Source: CAVSJJ01 sp963771015
Lineage (GTDB): Bacteria; Actinomycetota; Actinomycetes; Actinomycetales; Dermatophilaceae
Assembly (NCBI GenBank): GCA_963771015.1
Contig: CAVYRN010000009.1
Coordinates: forward strand, 186,001-250,000
Direction: 5' to 3'
DNA length: 64,000 nucleotides
Under the pieces are notes generated by a model. It did no database searches. It was not told the DNA's origin and saw nothing but the letters and a program-made list of their open reading frames with translations. This document shows positions 25,673 through 33,848 of this stretch, piece after piece. Numbering within the stretch: the stretch's first letter is position 1; each line of letters begins with the position of its first letter. Made by a program: the position numbers and the translations under genes.

Positions 25673-26098
25673 GTGAGGTTCGACGAGCTCATCGTTGTCG
25701 CCGTCATCGCCCTCGTCGTCCTCGGACCGCAGCGGCTGCCGGAGTATGCCGCCAAGCTGGCTGAGCTCGTCAAGCAGGTGCGCAGGATGGCCGAGGGCGC
25801 CAAGGGCCAGCTCAAGGACCAGCTCGGGCCGGAGTACCAGGACGTCGACTGGCGTCAGTACGACCCGCGTCAGTACGACCCACGGCGCATCGTCCGCGAG
25901 GCGCTCCTCGACCCGCTCGAGGAGGCCGTGGACCCACTTCGGCACCTGCTCGACGACCCGACGACGGAGCCGGGGGACGGGGCCCCGACGAACGGGGCCT
26001 CGACCGACGGAGCCATGGCGGGGTCCGATGCAGCGGGCTCCGACGCGCGGGCCTGGGACCCCGAGCGCCCCACGGTCTACGACACCGACGCGACCTAG
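25673..26098 (+). CDS. tatB: Sec-independent translocase subunit TatB
   Basis: A 141-residue TatB-type protein for export of folded twin-arginine substrates. The N-terminus FDELIVVAVIALVVLGPQRL has the short membrane helix with the Gly-Pro hinge, followed by the amphipathic helix EYAAKLAELVKQVRRMAEGA. A duplicated motif (RQYDPRQYDPRR) follows in mid-protein and a Gly/Asp/Thr-rich tail ends it. The GTG at 25673 is preceded by GAGGGGGAG. tatA and tatC are not in this window. Candidate Tat substrates here are the L,D-transpeptidase at 32061 and the hydrolase at 47144. Confidence 0.9.
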   Translation: MRFDELIVVAVIALVVLGPQRLPEYAAKLAELVKQVRRMAEGAKGQLKDQLGPEYQDVDWRQYDPRQYDPRRIVREALLDPLEEAVDPLRHLLDDPTTEPGDGAPTNGASTDGAMAGSDAAGSDARAWDPERPTVYDTDAT

Positions 26099-26102
26099 CG
26101 AA

Positions 26103-26126
26103 CGCGCCCGTCGTCCGCGGGGCGCG
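26103..26126. terminator. bidirectional hairpin between tatB and mrp
   Basis: CGCGCCC (26103-26109) and GGGCGCG (26120-26126) pair perfectly across a 10-base loop in the 29-base gap between converging genes. Confidence 0.6.
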
Positions 26127-26127
26127 C

Positions 26128-27258
26128 TCAGCGACCGGTGGGGGTGAGCCCCAGCGAGCGCCCGGCCAGGCCCCGGGAACGGGTGGCGAGGGCGCGGGCG
26201 ACGCCGCGGAGTGCGACCGCAGCCGGGCTGTCCGGGAAACCGAGCACGACCGGGCGGCCCGAGTCGGCGCCCTCCCGCAGCGCGGGATCGAGCGGAACCT
26301 GGCCGAGCAGCGGCACCTCGGTGCCGATCGTCCGGCTCAGCGAGTCGGCCACCGCCTTGCCACCGCCGCTGCCGAAGATCTCCTGACGCGTGCCGTCGGG
26401 CATTTCGAGCCAGGACATGTTCTCGATGACCCCGACGATCCGCTGGTGGGTCTGGACGGCGATGGCTCCGGCCCGCTCGGCCACCTCGGAGGCCGCCTGC
26501 TGCGGGGTCGTCACGACGAGGATCTCGGCGCCGGGGATGAGCTGGCCGACCGAGATGGCGATGTCGCCGGTGCCCGGCGGCAGGTCGAGAAGGAGGATGT
26601 CGAGGTCGCCCCAGAACACGTCGGCGAGGAACTGCTCGAGCGCTCGGTGGAGCATCGGGCCGCGCCAGACGACCGGCTGGTTGCCGGGGACGAACATGCC
26701 GATCGAGATGACCTTCACGTCGTTCGCCACGGGGGGGATGATCATCTCGTCGACCTGGGTCGGCGAGTGCTCCACACCGAGCATCCGGGGGATCGAGAAG
26801 CCGTAGATGTCGGCGTCGACGACGCCGACCTTGAGCCCCTCGGTGGCCAGCGCCGCGGCGAGGTTGGCCGTCATCGAGGACTTGCCGACGCCACCCTTGC
26901 CGGAGGCGACCGCGTAGACGCGGGTGAGGTTCTTGGGCTGGGCGAAGGGGATCTCACGCGCCGGACCCTGCAGCTTGTTCCGCATCGTCTGGCGTTGCTC
27001 GTCGGTCATCACGCCGAGGGTGACCTCGACCGCGGTGACCCCGTCGACGTTCATCAGAGCGGCGGTCGTGTCGCGTCGGAGGGTGTCCTTGAGCGGACAG
27101 CCCGGCACCGTGAGCAGAATGGTCACCGCCACCTGGCCCTCGGGGTCGCAGGTGACCGACTCGACCATGTCGAGCTCGGTGATGGGGCGGCGGATCTCGG
27201 GGTCGTTGACGGTGGCCAGCGCGGTGTGCAGGGCCTCGTCACTCACAGGGGTCGGCAT
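26128..27258 (-). CDS. mrp: Mrp/NBP35 family Fe-S carrier P-loop ATPase
   Basis: A 376-residue iron-sulfur cluster carrier ATPase (ApbC/Mrp type). An N-terminal MIP18-like domain (DPEIRRPITELDMV to VPGCPLKDTLRRD) precedes the P-loop ATPase with the deviant Walker A ASGKGGVGKSSM near residue 125, VDADIYGFSIPRMLG and DLPPGTGD. The C-terminal part has IENMSWLEMPDGTRQEIFG. The CxxC pair that carries the cluster in many homologues is absent there, as I recall for mycobacterial Mrp. A GGAG site precedes the ATG by 5 bases. It converges on tatB and begins an mrp/DUF1003/MgtE-N string on the minus strand, where it is last. Confidence 0.92.
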   Translation of the reverse strand: MPTPVSDEALHTALATVNDPEIRRPITELDMVESVTCDPEGQVAVTILLTVPGCPLKDTLRRDTTAALMNVDGVTAVEVTLGVMTDEQRQTMRNKLQGPAREIPFAQPKNLTRVYAVASGKGGVGKSSMTANLAAALATEGLKVGVVDADIYGFSIPRMLGVEHSPTQVDEMIIPPVANDVKVISIGMFVPGNQPVVWRGPMLHRALEQFLADVFWGDLDILLLDLPPGTGDIAISVGQLIPGAEILVVTTPQQAASEVAERAGAIAVQTHQRIVGVIENMSWLEMPDGTRQEIFGSGGGKAVADSLSRTIGTEVPLLGQVPLDPALREGADSGRPVVLGFPDSPAAVALRGVARALATRSRGLAGRSLGLTPTGR

Positions 27259-27267
27259 GTCTCCATG

Positions 27268-27834
27268 CTAGGTGGCTTCCGTGGGGGTGACGGACGCGGC
27301 CTCCTCGTCTCCGGCGGATGCCGGCTCGAGCCGAGCCACCACCAGCCCCCGCTCCTCGAGCTCGTCGAGGAGGTCGCGCAGCTCGCCCCGCACGAAGTCC
27401 CGGGTCGCGGTGTCCCGCATGGCCAGGCGCAGGGCAGCCACCTCGCGGGTGAGGAACTCGGTGTCGGCGAGGTTGCGCTCGTCGCGGGTGCGGTCCTGCT
27501 CCGTCGCCACCCGGTCGCGGTCGGCCTGACGGTTCTGGGCCAGGAGGATGAGCGGAGCGGCATACGACGCCTGGAGGCTGAGCATGAGGGTGAGGAAGAT
27601 GAACGGGTAGCTGTCGAACCGGAGCGTCCTCGGGACCACGATGTTCCAGCCGAGCCACACGCCGACGAAGATCGTCATCCCGATGAGGAACCACGGGGTC
27701 CCCATGAACCGGGCGAACTTCTCGGACACGACGCCGAAGGCCTCTTGGGTCAACGCCTCCGGACGGGTGAGGAGCCGCCGCGACTCGCGCGGGGTGTCGA
27801 GCCGCGCGGAACGGGGCACTCGGCGCTCAGCCAT
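27268..27834 (-). CDS. DUF1003 membrane protein
   Basis: A 188-residue protein of the DUF1003 family (function unknown). Two membrane helices (GTPWFLIGMTIFVGVWLGWN and SYPFIFLTLMLSLQASYAAP) flank a short loop. The family motif ILLAQNRQADRDRVATEQD follows, then a long charged helical tail. The ATG overlaps the stop of the upstream MgtE-N/CBS gene by 8 bases, so the two are coupled. The pairing is conserved in actinobacteria as I recall and suggests work with divalent-cation handling, but that is inference. Confidence 0.88.
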   Translation of the reverse strand: MAERRVPRSARLDTPRESRRLLTRPEALTQEAFGVVSEKFARFMGTPWFLIGMTIFVGVWLGWNIVVPRTLRFDSYPFIFLTLMLSLQASYAAPLILLAQNRQADRDRVATEQDRTRDERNLADTEFLTREVAALRLAMRDTATRDFVRGELRDLLDELEERGLVVARLEPASAGDEEAASVTPTEAT

Positions 27835-29104
27835 GGGTCACCTCGTGCCGTTCCTCGCGCCAGTCCTCGGGGAGGATGTGGTCGAGGACGTCGTCGACGG
27901 TCACCGCGCCGAGGAGCCGCCCGCCGTCGTCGACGATGGGCATGCCGACGAGGTCGTAGGTCGCGAGCCTGCGGGTCACCGCGCCGAGGGACGCCTCCGG
28001 CGGCAGCGGCTCGACGTCCTTGTCGAGGATGCCGCCGATGGACGCGTGCGGGGGCTCGCGCAGCAGTCGCTGGATGTGGACCATGCCGAGGTACTTCCCG
28101 GTGGGGACCTCGAGCGGCGGGCGGCAGACGAAGACGGTCGTCGCGAGCGCCGTCGGCAGCTCGGCCCGGCGGACGACCGCGAGCGCCTCGGCGATCGAGG
28201 CCTCGGGCGGCAGGATGACCGGCTCGGTCGTCATGAGGCCACCGGCGGTGTCCTCGTCGTAGGTGAGCAGCCGACGCAGTGGCGCGGCCTCGCCGGGCTC
28301 CATCAGCTGGAGGAGCTCCTCGGCGCGCTCGGGGGTCATCTCGTTGAGCAGGTCGGCCGCGTCGTCGGGCTCCATCGCCTCGAGGACGTCGGCGGCACGG
28401 TCGAGGGTGAGGCTGGCGATGATCTCCACCTGGTCGTCCTCGGGGAGCTCCTCGAGGATGTCGGCCAGCTGGTCGTCGCCGAGGGCGGCGGCGACCTGGG
28501 ACCGCCGCTTGGCGGGTAGTCCGGCGATGACCTCGGCGAAGTCGGCGGGCTTGAGGTCCTCGTAGTTCTCGAGGAGGCGGGCGGCGCTCTGCTCCTCGGG
28601 GTCGTCCCGGAGCCCCTGGACATCCTCGATGGGCACGAGGATCGTCTCGCCCTTGCGGCGGCCGAGCCGACTGAGCGAGGCGCGGCCGCTGCCGAGCCGG
28701 ACGAAGACCCGCGCCAGCGACCAGTCGCGCGTATGGGTCTGCTCCATGCCGAGATCCTCGACGATGCCGTCGACGATGTCGCCGTCGTCGGTGGGGACCC
28801 GGACCCGGCGCTCGAAGAGCTCCGCGAGGAGGAGGACCTCGTTGGGACGCTGTTCGAAGCGGCGCATGTTGACCAGGCCGGTCGTGATGACCTGGCCGCC
28901 GTCGAGCGAGGTCACCCGCGTCATGGGGACGAAGACCCGCCGGCGGCCAGGGACCTCGACGACCAGACCGACGACGCGGGGGCGCGTCCGCCGGGCGCTG
29001 AAGGTCACGACGACGTCGCGAACCCGACCGACCGGGTCGCCGAGCGGGTCGAACACCCGCAGGGCGGCCAGCCGGCCGACGAAGACCTTCGCGCCGCTAC
29101 TCAC
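27827..29104 (-). CDS. soluble MgtE N-domain plus CBS protein
   Basis: A 425-residue protein with the regulatory half of a magnesium channel but no membrane part. An N-terminal PRC-barrel-like region (DPLGDPVGRVRDVVV, VEVPGRRRVFVPM) leads to the MgtE N superhelix (residues about 190-285: LENYEDLKPADFAEVIAGLP, DQVEIIASLTLDRAADVLEA) and two CBS domains (about 290-420). In true MgtE the N and CBS domains sense Mg2+ and close a five-helix channel; here that channel is missing. It is coupled to a DUF1003 membrane protein. The GTG at 29104 has a TAGCCT box 6 bases upstream. Confidence 0.87.
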   Translation of the reverse strand: MSSGAKVFVGRLAALRVFDPLGDPVGRVRDVVVTFSARRTRPRVVGLVVEVPGRRRVFVPMTRVTSLDGGQVITTGLVNMRRFEQRPNEVLLLAELFERRVRVPTDDGDIVDGIVEDLGMEQTHTRDWSLARVFVRLGSGRASLSRLGRRKGETILVPIEDVQGLRDDPEEQSAARLLENYEDLKPADFAEVIAGLPAKRRSQVAAALGDDQLADILEELPEDDQVEIIASLTLDRAADVLEAMEPDDAADLLNEMTPERAEELLQLMEPGEAAPLRRLLTYDEDTAGGLMTTEPVILPPEASIAEALAVVRRAELPTALATTVFVCRPPLEVPTGKYLGMVHIQRLLREPPHASIGGILDKDVEPLPPEASLGAVTRRLATYDLVGMPIVDDGGRLLGAVTVDDVLDHILPEDWREERHEVTHG

Positions 29105-29110
29105 GCCGCA

Positions 29111-29116
29111 AGGCTA
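29111..29116 (-). promoter_or_regulatory. -10 box (TAGCCT) for the MgtE-N/CBS operon
   Basis: Minus-strand TAGCCT is 6 bases from the GTG at 29104; no ribosome-binding site is visible, so the mRNA is probably leaderless. Confidence 0.5.
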
Positions 29117-29179
29117 ACGTCCGAGGCGCGCCGCATGCGTGAGCCTGCCCGATGCGGGCATGCCGTGGCGGCGTGGAGG

Positions 29180-29773
29180 TCAGCGGGTCTTGCGCAGGCG
29201 GCGGCGAACGACGGGGCGGCCCCGCAGGTGCCACGGTCGCCAGCCGACGGTCGTCCCGGGGGCGGACTGGATCCGCTCGACGCCGGAGTCGGCCGGGTAG
29301 TCGCCTGGGGACTGCGTCGGTCGTCCATGGGGGGTGATGACGTGGATCGTGCAGCCCTGCGCCCACGCGGTCGCCGGGTCGGTCGTCGCGTTGAGCCGCT
29401 CGCCGCTCAGCAGCTCGACGGCGGCGTCCCATTCGGGCGTGCCGACCGCGAGTTCGCGGGCGTGTGCGTTCGACGCGATGAGCCGCCCGCCGGTGTCCTT
29501 GCTCCGGAACACGAGCTCGACCTGCTCCGGCAGCCAGGGCAGGCTCTGTTCGCCCGGGCCGGAGACGACGTATGCCGCTGGTCCGGTCCCGCGGGGGTCG
29601 TCGTCGTCGTGCCAGACGTACCAGACCGGGTGGCTGTCGCCGTCGGGAAGGCGGACCCAGGCGACCTTCGACTTCGACGCGGCCTGGTTGAGGAGGCGGG
29701 TGACGTTGGTCGCCGGGGCATCCTCGGCGGAAGGCCCGGCCCCGGCGGCGCCGCTGGTCTCGACATCGCTCAC
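29180..29773 (-). CDS. hypothetical protein, possible split-barrel fold
   Basis: A 197-residue protein I cannot place firmly. The core VAWVRLPDGDSHPVWYVWHD, then AAYVVSGPGEQSLPWLPEQ and VELVFRSKDTGGRLIASNAH, looks like alternating strands of a pyridoxamine-oxidase-type split barrel, without clear flavin ligands. The C-terminus is very basic (RPVVRRRLRKTR). The GTG at 29773 (MSDVETSG) is chosen over an ORF extension with an unlikely Cys-rich start. It is the first of the minus-strand genes that end at mrp, 75 bases before the MgtE-N gene. Confidence 0.65.
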   Translation of the reverse strand: MSDVETSGAAGAGPSAEDAPATNVTRLLNQAASKSKVAWVRLPDGDSHPVWYVWHDDDDPRGTGPAAYVVSGPGEQSLPWLPEQVELVFRSKDTGGRLIASNAHARELAVGTPEWDAAVELLSGERLNATTDPATAWAQGCTIHVITPHGRPTQSPGDYPADSGVERIQSAPGTTVGWRPWHLRGRPVVRRRLRKTR

Positions 29774-29914
29774 GTGGAACAGGGTCCCACACCGGGTGAC
29801 ACACCTCATCGCGGGGCACACCGCCGTGCGCTGCTAGCGTCGTTTCCGAGCAGCCTGCGGGGACCTCCGTCCCGCCCCGGCGCCCGACCCGTCTCCGATA
29901 TCAAGGCAGGCCCC

Positions 29915-31003
29915 ATGCGAAGCGCCAAGGACTTCTTCCGCCCCCTCGCCGTCGGTGCGCCCCCGCCCGTTCACGAGGTTCCGGCTCGGCCGAGCCGGAT
30001 GATCCACTTCTTCGACCCGAGCAACCCCAAGATGGCCGCCAAGGTGCCCGACCTCGTCGGCGCCGTCGACGTCCTCCTCGGCAACCTCGAGGACGCCGTC
30101 AAGGCCGAGAACAAGGAGGCCGCCCGCCTGGGCCTCGTCGAGATCGCCCGGGCCACCGACTTCGGCGAGCACACCCAGCTGTGGACCCGGATCAACGCCC
30201 TCGACAGCCCCTGGGCGCTCGACGACCTCACGACCCTCGTGCCCGCGATCGGGGACCGGCTCGACGTCGTCATGGTCCCCAAGGTCCAGGGCCCGGAGGA
30301 CATCCACTATGTGGACCGGCTGCTCGCCCAGCTCGAGGCCAAGGCCGGACTGACCCGGCCCATCCTCGTCCACGCCATCCTCGAGACCGCGCGCGGAGTC
30401 GCCGACGTCGAGGAGATCTGCGGTGCGAGTCCCCGCATGCAGGGCATCTCGCTCGGTCCGGCCGACCTCGCCGCGGACCGGCGGATGAAGACGACCCGGG
30501 TCGGGGGCGGACACCCCGGCTACCTGGTCCGCCAGGACCCGCCCGTCGGGGTCGATGATGCGGTCAACGCCGACCGTGCCGTGTTCCAGCAGGACCTCTG
30601 GCACTACACGATCGCCCGGATGGTCGACGCCTGCGCCATGCATGGGATCTTCCCCTACTACGGGCCGTTCGGCGACATCAAGGATGTCGTCGCGTGTGAG
30701 GACCAGTTCCGCAACGCCTTCCTCCTCGGGTGCGTCGGGACCTGGACGCTTCACCCGGTCCAGATCGCCATCGCCAAGAAGGTCTTCAGCCCCTCGGTCG
30801 AGGACGTCCGGCACGCGCGCCGCGTCAAGGACGCCATGGGCGACGGGACCGGGGCGGTCATGCTTGACGGGAAGATGGAGGACGACGCCTCGCTCAAGCA
30901 GTGCCTCGTCATCCTCGAGCTCGCGGACCGGCTGTCCGCCAACGACCCGGAGCTGGCCGCCCTGTATGCCGCGGGCGCGCCGGCCGAGGGGAGCCCGGCA
31001 TGA
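29915..31003 (+). CDS. HpcH/HpaI aldolase/citrate lyase-family protein (CitE-like 1)
   Basis: A 362-residue member of the CitE/malyl-CoA lyase superfamily, which cleaves or hydrolyses C-C or thioester bonds of malyl-CoA-type substrates using Mg2+. The acidic metal motif is VLLGNLEDAVKAENKEAAR, an Arg is in TQLWTRINALDSPW, and HAILETARGVADVEEI with ISLGPADLAADRRM completes the site. Length is near that of malyl-CoA lyases. It overlaps a second CitE-like gene by 4 bases. The acyl-CoA dehydrogenase (36509) and MaoC hydratase (53625) could belong to the same pathway, for example ethylmalonyl-CoA-type, but they are not adjacent. Confidence 0.88.
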   Translation: MRSAKDFFRPLAVGAPPPVHEVPARPSRMIHFFDPSNPKMAAKVPDLVGAVDVLLGNLEDAVKAENKEAARLGLVEIARATDFGEHTQLWTRINALDSPWALDDLTTLVPAIGDRLDVVMVPKVQGPEDIHYVDRLLAQLEAKAGLTRPILVHAILETARGVADVEEICGASPRMQGISLGPADLAADRRMKTTRVGGGHPGYLVRQDPPVGVDDAVNADRAVFQQDLWHYTIARMVDACAMHGIFPYYGPFGDIKDVVACEDQFRNAFLLGCVGTWTLHPVQIAIAKKVFSPSVEDVRHARRVKDAMGDGTGAVMLDGKMEDDASLKQCLVILELADRLSANDPELAALYAAGAPAEGSPA

Positions 31004-31902
31004 GTGGCACGACGTCCCCGGCAGGCGGGCCGTCATCGCAGACCTATCTGCCCCGGCGGAGCATCCTCTACATGCCCGCCTCCAATGCGCGGGCTCTCGA
31101 GAAGGCCAAGACGCTCCCCGTCGACGGGCTCATCCTCGACCTCGAGGATGCCGTGGGGCCCGACCACAAGTCGGCCGCCCGGGATGCCGCATGCGCGGCG
31201 GTGCGCTCGGGGGAGTACGGCGACCGCGAGCTGACGATCCGGGTCAACGGGATGGGCACCGAGTGGCACGAGGACGACCTCGCCGCCGCCTGCGCCGCCG
31301 GCCCGGCCGGGATCGTCGTCCCGAAGGTCGGCTCGGCCAAGCAGGTCAGGGCGCTCGTCGCGGCGATGGAGGCGCATGGTGCCCCGGAGCGCACCCGGCT
31401 GTGGGCGATGATCGAGACCCCCGAGGCGGTCCGCAAGGTCCGCAAGATCGCCGCGGCCTCCGACCGCCTGGCCGTCCTGGTCATGGGGACGAACGACCTC
31501 GTCAAGGAGCTCCGAGCCGAACACGTGCCCGGCCGGGCGCCCCTGCTCACCTCGCTCTCGCTCGCGCTCCTCGCGGCGCGCGAGGCGGGGGTGGCCATCC
31601 TCGACGGCGTCTACAACGACGTACGCGATGCCGACGGGTTCGTTGCCGAGTGCGCGCAGGGGCGCGGCCTCGGCTTCGACGGCAAGACGCTCGTCCATCC
31701 CGGACAGGTCGACGCGTGCAACGCGGCCTTCAGCCCGAGCCCGGAGGCCGTCGAGGAGGCGCGTGGCATCCTCGCCGCCTGGGAGGCCGACGCAGGGACC
31801 GGAGTGGTCACCTACAACGGCCGGATGATCGAGAACCTCCACGTCGAGACCGCCCGACGGGTGCTCGACATCGACGCGGCGGTCGCGGCCCGGAACGGCT
31901 GA
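31000..31902 (+). CDS. CitE-like lyase or thioesterase (CitE-like 2)
   Basis: A 300-residue CitE-family protein coupled to the previous gene (ATGA overlap). The start SILYMPASNARALEKAKTLP, the metal motif LILDLEDAVGPDHKSAAR, the Arg in LTIRVNGMGTEWHEDDL and GFDGKTLVHPGQVDACNAAF are all typical of the shorter CitE-like enzymes. In the ethylmalonyl-CoA pathway one homologue is malyl-CoA lyase and a second is (3S)-malyl-CoA thioesterase. A lyase plus thioesterase pair would fit these two genes. That assignment is inference from arrangement, not from a diagnostic residue. Confidence 0.87.
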   Translation: MSGTTSPAGGPSSQTYLPRRSILYMPASNARALEKAKTLPVDGLILDLEDAVGPDHKSAARDAACAAVRSGEYGDRELTIRVNGMGTEWHEDDLAAACAAGPAGIVVPKVGSAKQVRALVAAMEAHGAPERTRLWAMIETPEAVRKVRKIAAASDRLAVLVMGTNDLVKELRAEHVPGRAPLLTSLSLALLAAREAGVAILDGVYNDVRDADGFVAECAQGRGLGFDGKTLVHPGQVDACNAAFSPSPEAVEEARGILAAWEADAGTGVVTYNGRMIENLHVETARRVLDIDAAVAARNG

Positions 31903-31950
31903 CCCCGCCGCATCGTCGCGGCGGCACGCCAGACGGGCGCCGGCGGGGTC
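31901..31950 (+). terminator. hairpin after the CitE-like pair
   Basis: GACCCCGCCG (31901-31910) and CGGCGGGGTC (31941-31950) are perfectly complementary. The 30-base interior can fold further. It begins within the stop codon. Confidence 0.55.
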
Positions 31951-32060
31951 GGGGACGCGGATGTGACGGTCTGGGCCCGACAACCGTTGCCCGGCACTAG
32001 GCTCGTGGTCGTGGGCAGGGGGCCGCCACGGCGGCACGAGCCGACGAAAGGGGTTGTGCC

Positions 32061-32813
32061 GTGGAGATGACGCGCAGGGCACTCGTCACCGGTGCGATGT
32101 CCGGTGCGGCGCTCGGCATCGCCGAGCTGACCTCGACGTCCTCCGCGGCGGCGGTGCAGGGGTGGGCGACGGGCGGCCTGCCGGCGCCGCGGCCGATCCC
32201 GGTCCGTCCCCATGGACCGCTGAAGTACGGCTCCAGCGGCGCGGCCGTCGTCGCCCTCCAGAGGCGGCTCAACGCCCTCGGCTACTGGGTCGGCTCGGCC
32301 AACGGGACCTTCGGACTGCTCACCCGCCAAGGCGTGTGGGCCTTGCAGAAGGCCGCCGGGCTGACGCGCAGCGGCATCGTCACCCCCCGCACCAGAGCGG
32401 CCCTGGACCGCGGCGTGCGCCCCAGACCACGGACGACGAGCGGCACCGCCCTCGAGATCGACAAGAGGCACCAGCTGCTCCTCGTCGTCTCCCAGGGCAG
32501 GCTCCGGTACACCTTCAACACCTCGACCGGCGGCGGCTACTGGTACACGACGAGCGGTGGTGGGCGGGCCAGGGCGACCACGCCGACGGGCCGGTTCTCG
32601 ATCTACTCCCGCTACACCTCGGGCTGGCAGAACGGCGCACTCGGCGCGATGTGGCGGCCGACGTACTTCTACCGAGGCTGGGCCATCCACGGTTCCTCGT
32701 CGGTCCCGCCCTACCCGGCCTCGCACGGTTGCGCCCGGCTCACGCCGAAGGCGATGGATCTGCTGTATGCCGGGGGCTGGGTCCCCGTCGGACGCACCGT
32801 TGTCGTCTACTGA
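32061..32813 (+). CDS. exported L,D-transpeptidase with peptidoglycan-binding domain
   Basis: A 250-residue cell-wall enzyme that makes 3-3 peptide cross-links or anchors proteins. The N-terminus MTRRALVTGAMSGAALG has a twin arginine and hydrophobic stretch ending AAAV, a possible Tat signal. A PG_binding_1 domain (YGSSGAAVVALQRRLNALGY) spans about 55-110. The YkuD domain ends with the catalytic motif HGSSSVPPYPASHGCARL, which has the nucleophile Cys. The GTG at 32061 is supported by AAAGGGGT about 7 bases upstream, better than the ATG two codons on. A close paralogue follows at 32925. Confidence 0.92.
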   Translation: MEMTRRALVTGAMSGAALGIAELTSTSSAAAVQGWATGGLPAPRPIPVRPHGPLKYGSSGAAVVALQRRLNALGYWVGSANGTFGLLTRQGVWALQKAAGLTRSGIVTPRTRAALDRGVRPRPRTTSGTALEIDKRHQLLLVVSQGRLRYTFNTSTGGGYWYTTSGGGRARATTPTGRFSIYSRYTSGWQNGALGAMWRPTYFYRGWAIHGSSSVPPYPASHGCARLTPKAMDLLYAGGWVPVGRTVVVY

Positions 32814-32924
32814 CGGTGGAGCGGGGCGGGCCGACACGCCGTGTGCGGTGGCGACCGATGGGGCCGTGTCCGGCGCCCGGAGGGGTGATAGTTGGGGGGT
32901 AACCAGGAGGGAGGACTCACACCC

Positions 32925-33821
32925 GTGACCAGGTCGGCCCGCACCGCGTTCGGCGGCGCCGCGGCACTCGCCGTGCTCGCGCTCGGCGGCTGCGGGCTGC
33001 TCGGCACCCCTACCGCGACCGGCACGGCGGCGGTGCCGGTCACGGCGGCCGGCCCAGGGCCGAGCCCGAGCACCGCGAACGCGCCCGCCACCACTGCCGA
33101 GGCGCCGACCCCCAGCGACGCGGCGACCACGACGATCCGGACCACGACCCCGAGCCAGACCCCCACGCCCACCGGGACGACGACGCCGACCTCCTCGCCG
33201 ACCGAGTCGACGAGCGCGTCGGCTCGGACGATGCTCCGCGACGGTGACAGGGGCCAGGACGTCCTCGCCGTCCAGAAGGAGCTGTCGGCGAACGGCTACT
33301 GGCTCGGCACCCCGGACGGGGTCTTCGGCGACCTCACCCTCCAGGCGGTCTACGCGGTCCAGAAGGCGGCCGGCATCGGCCGAGACGGGGTCATCGGGCC
33401 GCGGACCCGCAAGGCCATCGACACCGGCGTTCGGCCCACACCGACCATCTCCGGCAATGGGGTGGAGATCAACATCGCCCGCCAGCTGCTCATGGTCGTC
33501 CGCGGCGGCCGCCTCGTCTACACCGTCAACACGAGCACGGGCAGCGGGCAGGAGTACACGTCCTCGTACGGAACCCGGGCCATCGCGACGACCCCGAAGG
33601 GCAGCTTCCACGTCTTCCGGACCGTCAACGGCCAGGATGTCGGCAAGCTCGGCGTGCTGTGGCGCCCGCGCTACTTCAACGGGGGGATCGCCGTGCACGG
33701 CTCCCCGAGTGTCCCGCCCTACCCGGCCTCGCACGGCTGCGCCCGGCTGAGCAACCCGGCCATCGACATGATCTGGGCGAAGAACCTCATGCCGGTCGGC
33801 TCGCGGGTCGTCGTCAGCTGA
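32925..33821 (+). CDS. lipoprotein L,D-transpeptidase with peptidoglycan-binding domain
   Basis: A 298-residue paralogue of the preceding gene, but lipid-anchored: the signal ends in the lipobox LALGGC. A Thr/Pro/Ser-rich linker of about 80 residues lets the enzyme reach the wall. Then come PG_binding_1 (GDRGQDVLAVQKELSANGYW) and YkuD with HGSPSVPPYPASHGCARLS. The two catalytic domains share nearly the same C-terminal block, pointing to tandem duplication with different export routes. The GTG at 32925 is set by AGGAGGGAGG 9 bases before; the open frame to 32892 lies upstream of that site. Confidence 0.92.
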   Translation: MTRSARTAFGGAAALAVLALGGCGLLGTPTATGTAAVPVTAAGPGPSPSTANAPATTAEAPTPSDAATTTIRTTTPSQTPTPTGTTTPTSSPTESTSASARTMLRDGDRGQDVLAVQKELSANGYWLGTPDGVFGDLTLQAVYAVQKAAGIGRDGVIGPRTRKAIDTGVRPTPTISGNGVEINIARQLLMVVRGGRLVYTVNTSTGSGQEYTSSYGTRAIATTPKGSFHVFRTVNGQDVGKLGVLWRPRYFNGGIAVHGSPSVPPYPASHGCARLSNPAIDMIWAKNLMPVGSRVVVS

Positions 33822-33848
33822 GCGCGGACCCGCGCCGGCGACCCGGTC

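Noticed and set aside
33822..33848. Terminator between the second L,D-transpeptidase and the RIO kinase
   Set aside because: GCGCGG/CCGCGC leaves only a 2-base loop, so a stable hairpin is doubtful.
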